Origin: CAWFGW01 sp963849955
GTDB taxonomy: Bacteria; Bacteroidota; Bacteroidia; Cytophagales; JAAEPT01
Direction: 5' to 3'
Assembly: GCA_963849955.1 (NCBI GenBank)
Contig: CAWKJU010000009.1
Coordinates: forward strand, 558,001 to 622,000
Length of the DNA stretch: 64,000 bases
The position numbers and the translations under genes were made by a program. Position 1 is the first letter of the stretch. Every line of letters starts with the position of its first letter. The notes under the pieces were generated by a model, which was not told the origin of the DNA, did not search any database, and saw only the letters and a list, made by a program, of their open reading frames with translations. Of this stretch, positions 45,670 to 54,756 are shown piece by piece.

Positions 45670-46914
45670 TCACACAAAATACTCAAACAAATTAGGGTCA
45701 TTATTTATGTGAGTATAGCTAATATTATTCTTTTTCATTCGCTCTACAAGTTGCTGAAAATCTGAGGCATACTTAAGTTCAATCCCCACTAAAGCAGGCC
45801 CTGATTCTTTCGCACTTTTTTTTGCATATTCGAACCGGGTGATGTCATCATTAGGCCCTAACACATCTTTCACAAATTCAAGTAAGGCACCCGATCGTTG
45901 AGGAAAACGAATAATAAAATAATGTTTTAAACCTTCGTATAATAAAGAGCGTTCTTTAATTTCCGGCATCCGTTGTAAGTCGTTATTGCCACCACTTATA
46001 ATGCACACCACGGTCTTCCCTTTTATCTTACCTCGGTAATCCTCTAAAGCAGCTACTGTTAATGCACCTGCTGGTTCAGCAACAATTGCTTCCTTATTAT
46101 ACAGTTGAATAATCGTAGAACATACTTTTCCTTCTGACACCACCACGATATCATCGACTAATCGTTTAGCGATATCAAAGTTTTTGTACCCGACCTGTTT
46201 TACTGCTGCACCATCTACAAACGGGTCTATTTCCTCTAAACGTACTACTTCACCTTTCATAATGGATTGATGCATGCTTGCAGCACCAGCTGGTTCTACG
46301 CCTATTATTTTTGTTTTAGGACTTTGACTATCAAAATAACTTGATACACCCGATATTAATCCACCACCTCCTACTGGTGCAAACAAAAAATCAACCTCAG
46401 CTTCTATATCATCTAAAATCTCAACACCCACGGTGGCTTGTCCTTCAATAATTTTTTCATCATCAAAAGGATGAATAAAGCTAGCTCCAGCCTGCTTACA
46501 ATAATGAACCGCAGCATGCTTTGCATCATCAAAGGTGTCACCATGGAGACGCACCTCCACATATTCACCTCCAAACATTTTCACTTGGGTTACTTTTTGT
46601 TGGGGTGTGGTAGTCGGCATATAAATTACACCCGTGCATTTAAGCTTCGAACATGAAAAAGCCACTCCTTGAGCATGATTTCCCGCACTGGCGCACACTA
46701 CTCCTTTTTTTATTTGAGTGGAAGATAAGCTGCTAATCAAATTATAGGCTCCGCGCAATTTATAGGAACGAACGAGTTGTAAATCTTCGCGTTTTAAATA
46801 AATATTGGCTTCAAATTGTTGCGATAAATTAACATTTAGTTGCAATGGTGTGTGTGTAACCACAGGTTTTAGCTTTCGTGCGGCAAGCACTATATTTTCA
46901 ATCTTTAACTCCAT
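45670..46914 (-). CDS. ilvA: Threonine ammonia-lyase
   Basis: This PLP enzyme deaminates threonine (and serine) to 2-oxobutyrate (pyruvate). The PLP lysine is in KREDLQLVRSYKLRGAYN. Other motifs are CASAGNHAQGVAFS, PVGGGGLISG and, at the end, a regulatory ACT-like region (about 325-414, FIIRFPQRSGALLEFVKDVL). The ATG at 46914 is preferred to a GTG two codons upstream. It is divergent from the serine-synthesis genes, which make one of its substrates. Biosynthetic (isoleucine, feedback-regulated) function is suggested by the ACT-like domain. Confidence 0.93.
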   Translation of the reverse strand: MELKIENIVLAARKLKPVVTHTPLQLNVNLSQQFEANIYLKREDLQLVRSYKLRGAYNLISSLSSTQIKKGVVCASAGNHAQGVAFSCSKLKCTGVIYMPTTTPQQKVTQVKMFGGEYVEVRLHGDTFDDAKHAAVHYCKQAGASFIHPFDDEKIIEGQATVGVEILDDIEAEVDFLFAPVGGGGLISGVSSYFDSQSPKTKIIGVEPAGAASMHQSIMKGEVVRLEEIDPFVDGAAVKQVGYKNFDIAKRLVDDIVVVSEGKVCSTIIQLYNKEAIVAEPAGALTVAALEDYRGKIKGKTVVCIISGGNNDLQRMPEIKERSLLYEGLKHYFIIRFPQRSGALLEFVKDVLGPNDDITRFEYAKKSAKESGPALVGIELKYASDFQQLVERMKKNNISYTHINNDPNLFEYFV

Positions 46915-47035
46915 ACCCACATTTTCTTTTCAACATTCGCCATAAGAATCAAATATTCTGATTTTTTGGTTCATATTTGCGAAAAAAATGAACAAATTTA
47001 CGACCTCATTTTAATAGTTCTTGGGAAACAAGCAG

Positions 47036-47701
47036 ATGACAGACACATATTTCATTATAGATTTCGATAGTACATTTATTCAAAAAGAAACCCTCGATAT
47101 ATTAGGTGAAATATCTTTAAACAACCATCCCGAAAAAGCATCGCGTTTAGAGCAAATAGCGAACATCACTAATTTGGGGATGAATGGCGACACTTCATTT
47201 AGAACATCACTTGTAAAACGAGTCGCTTTATTACTTGCTAATAAATCCCATTTAGAAGAATTAATTACGCGATTAAAACCAATCGTTTCTGATTCTTTTG
47301 TAAGAAACAAAGCATTTTTACAAGCGAATGCAGAAAATATCCTTATCGTATCCAGTGGCTTTAAAGAATTTATCACACCAGTGGTCATTGACTATGGCAT
47401 TAAGCCTGAAAATGTGTATGCCAACACGTTTACATTTGCACCAAATGGTGACATCATTGGGTTTGATGAAAACAACCCTTTATCCAACGATCAAGGAAAA
47501 GTAAAACTTGCTAAACAATTGAACTTAAAAGGCAAAAAAATAGCTGTGATAGGCGATGGGTTTACTGATTACGAAATTCGTGAAGCCGGCTATGCAGATT
47601 ATTTCTTTGCATTCACTGAAAACGTATCTCGTGAGAAAGTAGTGAAAGTAGCTGATGTAGTTGCTGCTAGTTTTGATGAGGTTCTAAATAAATTAAATTA
47701 A
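47036..47701 (+). CDS. serB: HAD-family phosphatase, probable phosphoserine phosphatase
   Basis: The 221-residue HAD protein has motif I IIDFDSTFIQKETLD, motif II VSSGF, motif III Lys in NDQGKVKLAKQL, and motif IV VIGDGFTDYEIREAGY. The cap and the DFDST pattern resemble phosphoserine phosphatases. It is followed after three bases by serA, and a serC-like gene comes next, so the last step of serine synthesis is the natural assignment. The start is ATG at 47036, not the TTG at 47021. Other small-molecule phosphatase activity cannot be excluded. Confidence 0.82.
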   Translation: MTDTYFIIDFDSTFIQKETLDILGEISLNNHPEKASRLEQIANITNLGMNGDTSFRTSLVKRVALLLANKSHLEELITRLKPIVSDSFVRNKAFLQANAENILIVSSGFKEFITPVVIDYGIKPENVYANTFTFAPNGDIIGFDENNPLSNDQGKVKLAKQLNLKGKKIAVIGDGFTDYEIREAGYADYFFAFTENVSREKVVKVADVVAASFDEVLNKLN

Positions 47702-47704
47702 CCA

Positions 47705-48934
47705 ATGGCATTATCTTATCCAAAAAACAAAATCAAAGCATTACTGCTAGAAAATTTACACCCTGATGCAGAAGAACTTTTCTCTAAGGAAGGGTATCAG
47801 GTAGAGATTGTACCAGGTGCGTTAGATGAAGATGAATTGATTGAAAAAATCAAAGATGTTCATGTTCTAGGAATTCGTTCAAAAACCAATGTTACTCGCA
47901 AGGTATTAGAACACCCCAACGCCAACAAATTGATGAGTGTAGGGGCTTTTTGTATTGGTACTAACCAAATTGATTTAAAAGCAGCCAACAACACCGGTGT
48001 AGCGGTGTTTAATGCGCCTTATAGTAACACACGTAGTGTCGTGGAATTAGCGATTGGTGAGATTATATTATTGATGAGAAACATCATTGATAAAAACACC
48101 AAAATGCACAAAGGTGAGTGGGACAAGTCTGCCAACAACAGCTTTGAAATCAGAAAGAAAAAATTAGGAATCATAGGCTATGGTAACATTGGGATGCAGT
48201 TATCCATTGTTGCTGAAGCATTGGGTATGGATGTTTACTTCTATGACATCGTAGATAAACTTTCACTAGGAAATGCAACCAAATGCCGTACGCTAAAAGA
48301 ACTTTTAAATACTGTTGACGTGGTTTCTCTTCATGTGGACGGAAGACCAAACAACAAAAACATTTTCGGAAAAGAAGAGTTTGAGGCCATGAAAGAAGGC
48401 AGCTACTTCTTAAACTTGAGCCGCGGCTTTGTGGTGGAAGTTGATGAACTAGCGAAACATTTAAAGAGTGGTAAAATACTAGGTGCTTCTGTTGATGTAT
48501 TTCCAGAAGAACCCAAGACAAACAAAGACCCATTTGAGTCAGTATTGATGGGGCATAACAACTTAATCCTGACCCCTCACATTGGAGGTAGTACTGCGGA
48601 AGCTCAAGAACACATTGGAGGGTATGTACCTGAAAAAATCATTAAGTATGTGAACACCGGTAGCACCTATGGTAGTGTTAACTTCCCTAACTTACAGCTA
48701 CAAAGTGTAAAAGAAGGTCATCGAATTATTCATATACACAAAAATGTACCGGGAATCCTGGCTCAAATTAACAACATTTTAGCAGCACACGGCTGCAATG
48801 TGATGAGTCAATACTTAAAAACATTTGAAAATACGGGTTATACCATTTTCGACATCGACAAAAACCATGATGACAGCATCATTGAAGAGTTGAAAGGAAT
48901 TAAGGAAACCATCAAAGCTAGAATTTTATATTAA
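47705..48934 (+). CDS. serA: D-3-phosphoglycerate dehydrogenase
   Basis: SerA oxidises 3-phosphoglycerate to 3-phosphohydroxypyruvate, the first step of serine synthesis. The 409-residue protein has the NAD-binding GYGNIGMQL, the catalytic Arg, Glu and His regions (NLSRGFVVEV, DVFPEEPK, LTPHIGGSTAEAQEHIGG) and a C-terminal ACT domain (HKNVPGILAQINNILAAHG) for likely feedback by serine. It lies three bases after serB, and serC follows about 80 bases later. Confidence 0.95.
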   Translation: MALSYPKNKIKALLLENLHPDAEELFSKEGYQVEIVPGALDEDELIEKIKDVHVLGIRSKTNVTRKVLEHPNANKLMSVGAFCIGTNQIDLKAANNTGVAVFNAPYSNTRSVVELAIGEIILLMRNIIDKNTKMHKGEWDKSANNSFEIRKKKLGIIGYGNIGMQLSIVAEALGMDVYFYDIVDKLSLGNATKCRTLKELLNTVDVVSLHVDGRPNNKNIFGKEEFEAMKEGSYFLNLSRGFVVEVDELAKHLKSGKILGASVDVFPEEPKTNKDPFESVLMGHNNLILTPHIGGSTAEAQEHIGGYVPEKIIKYVNTGSTYGSVNFPNLQLQSVKEGHRIIHIHKNVPGILAQINNILAAHGCNVMSQYLKTFENTGYTIFDIDKNHDDSIIEELKGIKETIKARILY

Positions 48935-49014
48935 CTACCTACGTCATTCTTAGGAATCGAAAAGTCTCTGATAAAAGTAAGTTTTAATCTGACAACTTCT
49001 TCGCTACGCTCTGA

Positions 49015-50121
49015 ATGAAAAAAAATACGACTATGAGCAACAAAGTCTTCTTCGGACCAGGTCCTTCGCAATTGTACCCTGGCATTGATACCTTCATTCA
49101 GGATGCTTTAAAAGAAGACGTGGGCAGCATATCCCATCGAAGTGGGAAATTTCAGGAGATTTCTAAATCTACGACAGACAACTTACGTCAACTTCTTAAT
49201 TTGCCTGATGATTATTACATTTTCTTCCTTGGGTCAGCCACTGAAGCGTGGGAACGCATCTTCCAAAACTTTGTCGGTGAAAGTAGTTATCACTTTGTGA
49301 ATGGTTCTTTCTCAAAAAAGTTTTTCCAATATGCTGAAGGTAGCGATATCGCTGCTCAAAAAACTGAAGTCGACTTTGGATGTGGGTTTGATGATGTAGC
49401 CAACGCACCTATTCCCAAGGACATCGAACTCATTGCATTCACTCACAATGAGACAAGCTCTGGTGTTTCAACTCCTTTAGAGGACATTTACACCATCCGC
49501 GAAAAATATCCTGAGGCACTAATTGCTGTGGACGTGGTATCATCCCTACCCTACCCTGACATCGACTTCACTAAAATTGATACGGCCCTTTTCTCGGTTC
49601 AGAAATGTTTTGGTCTACCAGCAGGTTTAGGTGTTTGGATGGTGAACAAACGTTGTATTGACCACAGCATGATTTTACAAGCAACAGGAAAAAACATAGG
49701 CCCACACCACAGTTTACCTGAGTTGATTAAACAAGCACAGGTCAACCAAACTCCTTCTACTCCTAATGCTTTGGGCATTTATTTACTGGGAAGAGTTTGT
49801 GAAGATATGCTAAAAAGAGGTATAGCGACTATACGAAAAGAAACGGATGAGAAAGCTGCAAAATTGTATCAGTATATCAGCGAAAGCAACACCTTTTCTT
49901 TTGCGGTAGAAAATCCTGCACACCGCTCACAAACAGTAATTGTTGCCAACACGTCCGTTATACCTTCAGAAATCAATGACTATTTGAAGCCCTTTGATTT
50001 GATGATTGGGGCTGGATATAGCAGCTACAAAAATTCGCAAATCCGAATTGCAAATTTCCCAGCGCATTCGCCAGAGATTATTGATCAGTTGATTGCAAAG
50101 CTGAAGGAGAAATATAACTAG
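49015..50121 (+). CDS. serC: Class V aminotransferase, probable phosphoserine aminotransferase
   Basis: This 368-residue PLP enzyme carries KVFFGPGPSQLYPG near the N-terminus, LGSATEAWERI, THNETSSGVSTPLEDI, DVVSSLPYPDI and the PLP lysine in FSVQKCFGLPAGLGVW. In this serA/serB context it most likely converts phosphohydroxypyruvate to phosphoserine. It does not look like the classical SerC (which begins with NFxAGPA) but like the alanine-glyoxylate-type branch used in some bacteria, so this is inferred. The ATG at 49015 and one at 49033 are both possible. Confidence 0.82.
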   Translation: MKKNTTMSNKVFFGPGPSQLYPGIDTFIQDALKEDVGSISHRSGKFQEISKSTTDNLRQLLNLPDDYYIFFLGSATEAWERIFQNFVGESSYHFVNGSFSKKFFQYAEGSDIAAQKTEVDFGCGFDDVANAPIPKDIELIAFTHNETSSGVSTPLEDIYTIREKYPEALIAVDVVSSLPYPDIDFTKIDTALFSVQKCFGLPAGLGVWMVNKRCIDHSMILQATGKNIGPHHSLPELIKQAQVNQTPSTPNALGIYLLGRVCEDMLKRGIATIRKETDEKAAKLYQYISESNTFSFAVENPAHRSQTVIVANTSVIPSEINDYLKPFDLMIGAGYSSYKNSQIRIANFPAHSPEIIDQLIAKLKEKYN

Positions 50122-50132
50122 AGTTTGACACC

Positions 50133-50708
50133 CTAACGATCACTGTAGACGGTTAAGTTACTAGCATTTAACCATATTTCAGTGACTGGTTTTTTATTAA
50201 TCCTTACCTCAGGTTCAAAAGGTCCAGCAAGCAGAAATTCGAAGTCAAACAGTAAATTTGCAATCGAATAAATACCATCTACAGTGGCCTGGCCTTTGAT
50301 TTCCAATTCACCGAAGTCCACAGAGCCTACAAATGCCTCTTGTTTGTTCACAAAGTCTGTGAGCACGATATTATCGTTCGGAAAGTCGATATAAATTCGT
50401 AAAAAATCATCGTAAAGGGTATCGAGATTAAAGACTTGAAAAAACAATCCTGTATGAGCAGTATCAACTGCTTGGATGGACGTCAAAGGTACTTTTATTT
50501 CAATTTTTTTTAAGTTAGGGTTGATGCCTGTGTAGAGTTCGTTGGAGTTGAAAACATACATTCGATTATTTTCAACAATATTGATTTGCAGTGTTCCTGA
50601 AGTTTTAAAGATGATATCACTCTGAGCAGAGGACGTATAGCTTTGCATGAGTGCAAAACACAGCACAAAGTAACTGAAGGTATTTTTGATACAAGAGGTA
50701 AAAGACAT
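50133..50708 (-). CDS. Secreted YceI-like protein
   Basis: The 191-residue protein has a signal peptide (about 1-28, FSYFVLCFALMQSYTSSA) and a beta-barrel-like body with the pattern IEIKVPLTSIQAVDTAHT, LTDFVNKQ, ELEIKGQATVDGIY that recalls YceI lipocalin-like proteins. The similarity is by eye. It may bind a lipid or isoprenoid. It is convergent with the serC-like gene, and it borders the accessory segment to the right. Confidence 0.65.
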   Translation of the reverse strand: MSFTSCIKNTFSYFVLCFALMQSYTSSAQSDIIFKTSGTLQINIVENNRMYVFNSNELYTGINPNLKKIEIKVPLTSIQAVDTAHTGLFFQVFNLDTLYDDFLRIYIDFPNDNIVLTDFVNKQEAFVGSVDFGELEIKGQATVDGIYSIANLLFDFEFLLAGPFEPEVRINKKPVTEIWLNASNLTVYSDR

Positions 50709-51020
50709 AAAGTTAAGCTTAGTATCTGTTAAAGATAGCCTTTAAATATTTATTAAGAAGAGAAACCCCTTCAATATTGGTGATTTATACTGTCAACTAA
50801 ACAGTTTCCATTCTACCTGGAGATCAAAATATTACCCAGCTTTAACCATACCCCTTACCCGATTGAAACCGTTTATTTCCGTTTACAAACGAATAAAGTT
50901 GGATTCAATAATATATGACGGCTTTTTAATGAATTTTTGGTTAGATTTATAGAAAACATATAAAAGGAATAAACCACATATGTGGTTTATTCAGTTGTTG
51001 TGTGTAATCACCCATTTTTT
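50709..51020. other. Noncoding region before the accessory genes
   Basis: This is about 310 bases of A+T-rich sequence with no gene. It contains the 26-bp palindrome at 50967-50992 and, just before it, imperfect copies of CGTTT/AAACG (50868-50893). It must hold the promoter of the 50133-50708 gene (leftward) and probably that of the gene at 51021. Confidence 0.55.
50967..50992. promoter_or_regulatory. Perfect 26-bp palindrome
   Basis: The half-site GAATAAACCACAT is followed directly by its exact reverse complement, centred between 50979 and 50980. It ends 28 bases before the ATG at 51021. Its length and position suggest an operator for a dimeric regulator, or a recombination or binding site for a foreign element. 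Confidence 0.7.
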
Positions 51021-52025
51021 ATGAATGAACTAAACAAACTTATTAATCAAACCACATCAAAATTCAAAGCAGACTCTAAAATCAAAGAATGCTTCCATTA
51101 TGATTCTGATTCATGTGATGAAAAGATTAAAAATGCACACTCACTCCAAAAAAACGGAGTACTTTCTATTTTAGAACATGAGGTAAATAAAAATCAAGTA
51201 GTCTATTCATTTCTACATCCAAAACCTCATGGGTTCATGACTTATTATGGATTTGAACCTATAGGAAAAAAAGAAGCCTCAACATTTCATGGATTTTGTG
51301 ACATTCATGATTCAACGATATTTTCCCCTATTGAAAACAAACCAGTCGATATAAACTCGGATGAACATTGTTTTCTATTAAGCTATCGTGCCTTTGCTAA
51401 GGAATATCACTCCAAGATTGAAACTCATAAAGGATATACAACCAATGACTTTTTCAATTTACCTCAAAACAAACAGGATCAAGATGGAATGATCAATGGT
51501 ACTAATCTGGCAATTAGAGATTTAAAAGAAGTGAAAATCAAACTAAATAAACTTTTAGAGACTAAAGATTTTCAAGGGTTGGAATATTTCTCATATAGCA
51601 TAAATCAATGTATTCCAGTAGCTTGCTCAGCATCAATAACCCCTGCTTATTCATATAATGGCACATTACTAAATAAATCAATAAAAGAGGATGTAATTTA
51701 TGAAAATGTCTTTTTATCTGTATTACCGACTAAGACAGAAACACATGTGATATTCGCATGTTTTCCAGAAGATAAAAAATCTCAGCTTTTTATTTCAGAA
51801 CTTGAAAGCTTATCAGATGATGAATTAGAAATTGCAATTACCTCAATATTGATAGGTGATATAGAAAACACTTTTATATCTCCACTAATATGGGAGAAAA
51901 TGACAAAAAAGGAAAAAGAACAACTAATGAAAGAAATTTCATTAACGGCACCTCCATATTCATACTTAAATGAAGACTTTTTCTTAAGTAAGATTAATCT
52001 GTTCAATAAAAAATTTAGAAAATAA
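51021..52025 (+). CDS. Accessory protein of unknown function with possible Cys/His metal site
   Basis: I do not recognise this 334-residue protein. Near its N-terminus Cys24-x-His26, Cys32 and His40 (KECFHYDSDSCDEKIKNAH) could form a small zinc site. Other segments are FLHPKPHGFMTYYG, FHGFCDIHDSTIF and CFLLSYRAFAKEYHSKIE; the His/Cys distribution suggests a further metal or nuclease-like centre, but this is conjecture. Both a GTG at 50982, inside the palindrome, and the ATG at 51021 are in frame; the ATG is preferred. It is visibly A+T rich and lies between the palindrome and the attC-like element, next to a RloC-like ATPase, so a defence role is plausible. Confidence 0.6.
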   Translation: MNELNKLINQTTSKFKADSKIKECFHYDSDSCDEKIKNAHSLQKNGVLSILEHEVNKNQVVYSFLHPKPHGFMTYYGFEPIGKKEASTFHGFCDIHDSTIFSPIENKPVDINSDEHCFLLSYRAFAKEYHSKIETHKGYTTNDFFNLPQNKQDQDGMINGTNLAIRDLKEVKIKLNKLLETKDFQGLEYFSYSINQCIPVACSASITPAYSYNGTLLNKSIKEDVIYENVFLSVLPTKTETHVIFACFPEDKKSQLFISELESLSDDELEIAITSILIGDIENTFISPLIWEKMTKKEKEQLMKEISLTAPPYSYLNEDFFLSKINLFNKKFRK

Positions 52026-52041
52026 AAAAACACACAACACC

Positions 52042-52229
52042 ATATATGAAATTATAGCGGCTTCGGTGGGTTATCAGAGGTTTGTGGTTACTTGCAAGTG
52101 CGCCAAATCACCGATTTGGCATTTATGGCGTGAAAAAATTAAATGCCAAATCGCAGATTTGGCTTAGTGGTAAACTGAAAGTTCTTCGCTTTTTAGTCAG
52201 CTACAATTCATATATTTAACGTTACCAGC
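52042..52229 (+). repeat. attC-like stem-loop element
   Basis: Outer arms ATATATGAAATTATAGC (52042-52058) and GCTACAATTCATATAT (52200-52215) pair with one mismatch and one bulge. Inside, a 13-bp perfect stem (GATTTGGCATTTA, 52113-52125, with TAAATGCCAAATC, 52140-52152) carries a 14-base loop and is extended by a 7-bp stem CCAAATC/GATTTGG. It ends in GTTACCAGC (52221-52229). The whole resembles the recombination sites that follow genes in integron cassettes. No integrase is present here. Confidence 0.6.
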
Positions 52230-52254
52230 AAGCTTAAAAACAGACCTACGACAA

Positions 52255-52262
52255 TAAATTTG
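52255..52262 (+). promoter_or_regulatory. -7 box of the AAA ATPase gene
   Basis: TAAATTTG is an exact TAnnTTTG match 13 bases before the ATG at 52276. No clear -33 TTTG is found at the right distance, so this is tentative. It would give the cassette its own promoter and a very short leader. Confidence 0.35.
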
Positions 52263-52275
52263 CACTACTTAAAAT

Positions 52276-54738
52276 ATGATAACACAGCTTAATTCAATAA
52301 AAAAAGTAGGTTGCTACGAAGACCTTACAACAAATGCCAACAAGCCATTTGATAAGGTAAATATTCTGTTTGGTAATAATGGAAGCGGTAAAACAACATT
52401 TAGTAATATCCTTTATCTGTTATCCAAACATTGCAAGGACAAACAAACACTATTTGATGAATTAACTGAAAGTAATTCAGAAGTTGAAATTGAAACAACA
52501 AGCGGTAAAATTTCTCTAAAAAACATTATCGCTTCAGAACTTGATATTTATGTTTTCAATTCAAAATTTGTTTCCGATAGTGTTTACAATGGTAATACCT
52601 CAAATATTGATTCTTTCAGCAACGAAATAAAATTGACCAATGAAAAAATCAATTTGATTGACAATGAAATTGAGATAGTACTTAAAAGAAGTACAAAAAT
52701 TAATGGTTGGATAAAGGAAATACAGAGTAAACTTGATGCAATTTGGAAACCTTTAGCTGATGATTTTCAAAGCAAAATATCAAATGCTCGTCTAACAAAC
52801 GTAAAACCCGATATTACCTATAAAGTTGAAGGTGATATTTTTACTCTAAAAAATGAGCTATCAAAATTATATTGGAATTATGATAATGTATCAAAGCAAA
52901 GTGGTACAATCGCTCGATTAACTGCAATCAAAGAAAGACTTAAATCTTTAACTGAAATACAAATTGATTTTGAGAATTTAAACGCATTTTTAGAACATCC
53001 AATAAGCCTATCCGCTAAGAATAACCTAAAAGAACGAATAAACAAGTATCAACAAAAATTTGAGGAGAAGAAAATACAAAATCAAATTGGAGATGTAAAT
53101 GATTGGTTTAAAAAAGGTGGTAGATTATTGTTCTTGTCAAAAGATATTGATAGTCATTGCCCATTATGTAATTCAGACATAACTGATAATATTGATTCAA
53201 TTTTACAGGAGTACACTTCTCATTACAGCGAAGCAATCATCAAACTTTTTGATTTTCTTGACAATCTTATTATTCACATTGAAAAGCTAAAGAGTTTCGA
53301 TTTTTTAAATGCTAACTATGAAATAAGCACCGATATAGTCGAGACAATTAAATTGTATGACATTCAAGCAGATAACTTTGTTTTTGACAGAAATGAGGAT
53401 TTATTAAGTTCATTAGAAAGTGTGCTTCTTAAATTGAAAGAGAAAAAGTCTGCACCTGACTCAATAATAAAAATTGATGGCAGTACATTAGATTTAATTC
53501 AAGCGTATCAAGAGATAATTAGAAAATTTATCAAAGCTATACAAGAAGCCATTGACAAAGAAATTAACGCACTAAAAGGGAAAAACATTGAGGATATTGT
53601 CAAAGAAATAAAGGATAAAATAAAACAGATTGTTTCTGTTGAACTTAACCAAACGAAGTACAATATCTTTGAATCCAAGAGAAGAACAAATTCTGATATT
53701 GCAAGTACTTGTCAGAATATTTCAAGAATACTTAAACAATCTTCAGAACATCTTCAAACCTCAAGAAGTGAAGAATTAGCAAAACTCAATGCAGAATCCA
53801 AGTTTGTAAACATTTATTTAAAGCATTTTGGAATTTATCATTTCATCATTGATAGGGATAAATCTAAATCTCAAGACAACATAACAATTACTTTTACTGA
53901 AACAGGAAGGAAAAAATCAAAATTTGGTTTCTCGTTAAGCGAGGGTGAAAAAACCGCATTAGCTTTTGCCTATTTCATTAGTAAATTGAGAGTTGAAAAA
54001 ATAGAAGGCAGTAAAGAAGAATTTGAAAACACAATTGTTGTTATTGACGACCCAATTTCCAGTCTTGACGATAACCGAGTTTTTCAAACAGCCAACCTGA
54101 TTGATTCATTTCTATTTTTTAATAAGGACAACCCGGCAAAACAACCAAAACAAGTTTTCATACTTAGCCATAATTTGGTTTTCATCAAATATATGTACAA
54201 TGCTTTGCGGACAAATCCTGAAATAAACGACAATATTAATGAGTATTATATTTCAACAATTACACCATTCATAAAAGATTTACCGTCTAGCCTTAAAAAC
54301 TTTACCAATACATATATTCATAAGCTAAAGACTATTATTGAATTCAAAGAGAAACATATAGATTACGATTCGGTCAAAAATTATCTTCCCAATTATATGC
54401 GGATTGTTTTGGAAACATTTTTGGGTTTCAAATTAGCCAAAGTCAATGATGACAAAGGGAGGCTTCCAGGATTAGATTCTCTTATCAAAGCAATGGTTAC
54501 GGAATTTAAAAATTATGAGGACAGAGAACTTAATGGTTTAACCAAAGACAGAGTAATTGAAAGATTAAATCATTTAAAGAAAATATCAGACCACGAATCA
54601 CACGGAAATATTCACAAAGCAGAGGAATTTATCTTTATTTCAGAGGAGGAACTTAGACAGTTTGCAAAACATAGTCTGCAAGTGATAAATTACATAGATG
54701 AGTTTCATTTCAAACGAATAAAAAGTCATACAGGATGA
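52276..54738 (+). CDS. RloC/PrrC-like AAA ATPase with zinc hook and HEPN-like C-terminus
   Basis: This 820-residue AAA_13-type protein has Walker A GNNGSGKT (33-40), a long coiled coil with a CPLC zinc hook (295-298), signature FSLSEGEKT (552-560), Walker B IVVIDDPISSLDD (587-599) and the H-loop LSHN (630-633). The order matches RloC and related ABC/SMC-like defence proteins. The C-terminal 110 residues contain Arg709-x3-Glu713 and His773/His776 (ISDHESHGN), which resemble the Arg/Glu/His set of PrrC and RloC anticodon nucleases (HEPN fold). tRNA cleavage on phage infection is therefore the leading but unproven idea. It is a single gene with inverted 9-bp repeats on both sides and appears to be foreign. 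Confidence 0.82.
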   Translation: MITQLNSIKKVGCYEDLTTNANKPFDKVNILFGNNGSGKTTFSNILYLLSKHCKDKQTLFDELTESNSEVEIETTSGKISLKNIIASELDIYVFNSKFVSDSVYNGNTSNIDSFSNEIKLTNEKINLIDNEIEIVLKRSTKINGWIKEIQSKLDAIWKPLADDFQSKISNARLTNVKPDITYKVEGDIFTLKNELSKLYWNYDNVSKQSGTIARLTAIKERLKSLTEIQIDFENLNAFLEHPISLSAKNNLKERINKYQQKFEEKKIQNQIGDVNDWFKKGGRLLFLSKDIDSHCPLCNSDITDNIDSILQEYTSHYSEAIIKLFDFLDNLIIHIEKLKSFDFLNANYEISTDIVETIKLYDIQADNFVFDRNEDLLSSLESVLLKLKEKKSAPDSIIKIDGSTLDLIQAYQEIIRKFIKAIQEAIDKEINALKGKNIEDIVKEIKDKIKQIVSVELNQTKYNIFESKRRTNSDIASTCQNISRILKQSSEHLQTSRSEELAKLNAESKFVNIYLKHFGIYHFIIDRDKSKSQDNITITFTETGRKKSKFGFSLSEGEKTALAFAYFISKLRVEKIEGSKEEFENTIVVIDDPISSLDDNRVFQTANLIDSFLFFNKDNPAKQPKQVFILSHNLVFIKYMYNALRTNPEINDNINEYYISTITPFIKDLPSSLKNFTNTYIHKLKTIIEFKEKHIDYDSVKNYLPNYMRIVLETFLGFKLAKVNDDKGRLPGLDSLIKAMVTEFKNYEDRELNGLTKDRVIERLNHLKKISDHESHGNIHKAEEFIFISEEELRQFAKHSLQVINYIDEFHFKRIKSHTG

Positions 54739-54756
54739 TTAAAAAAATAAAAGCCA

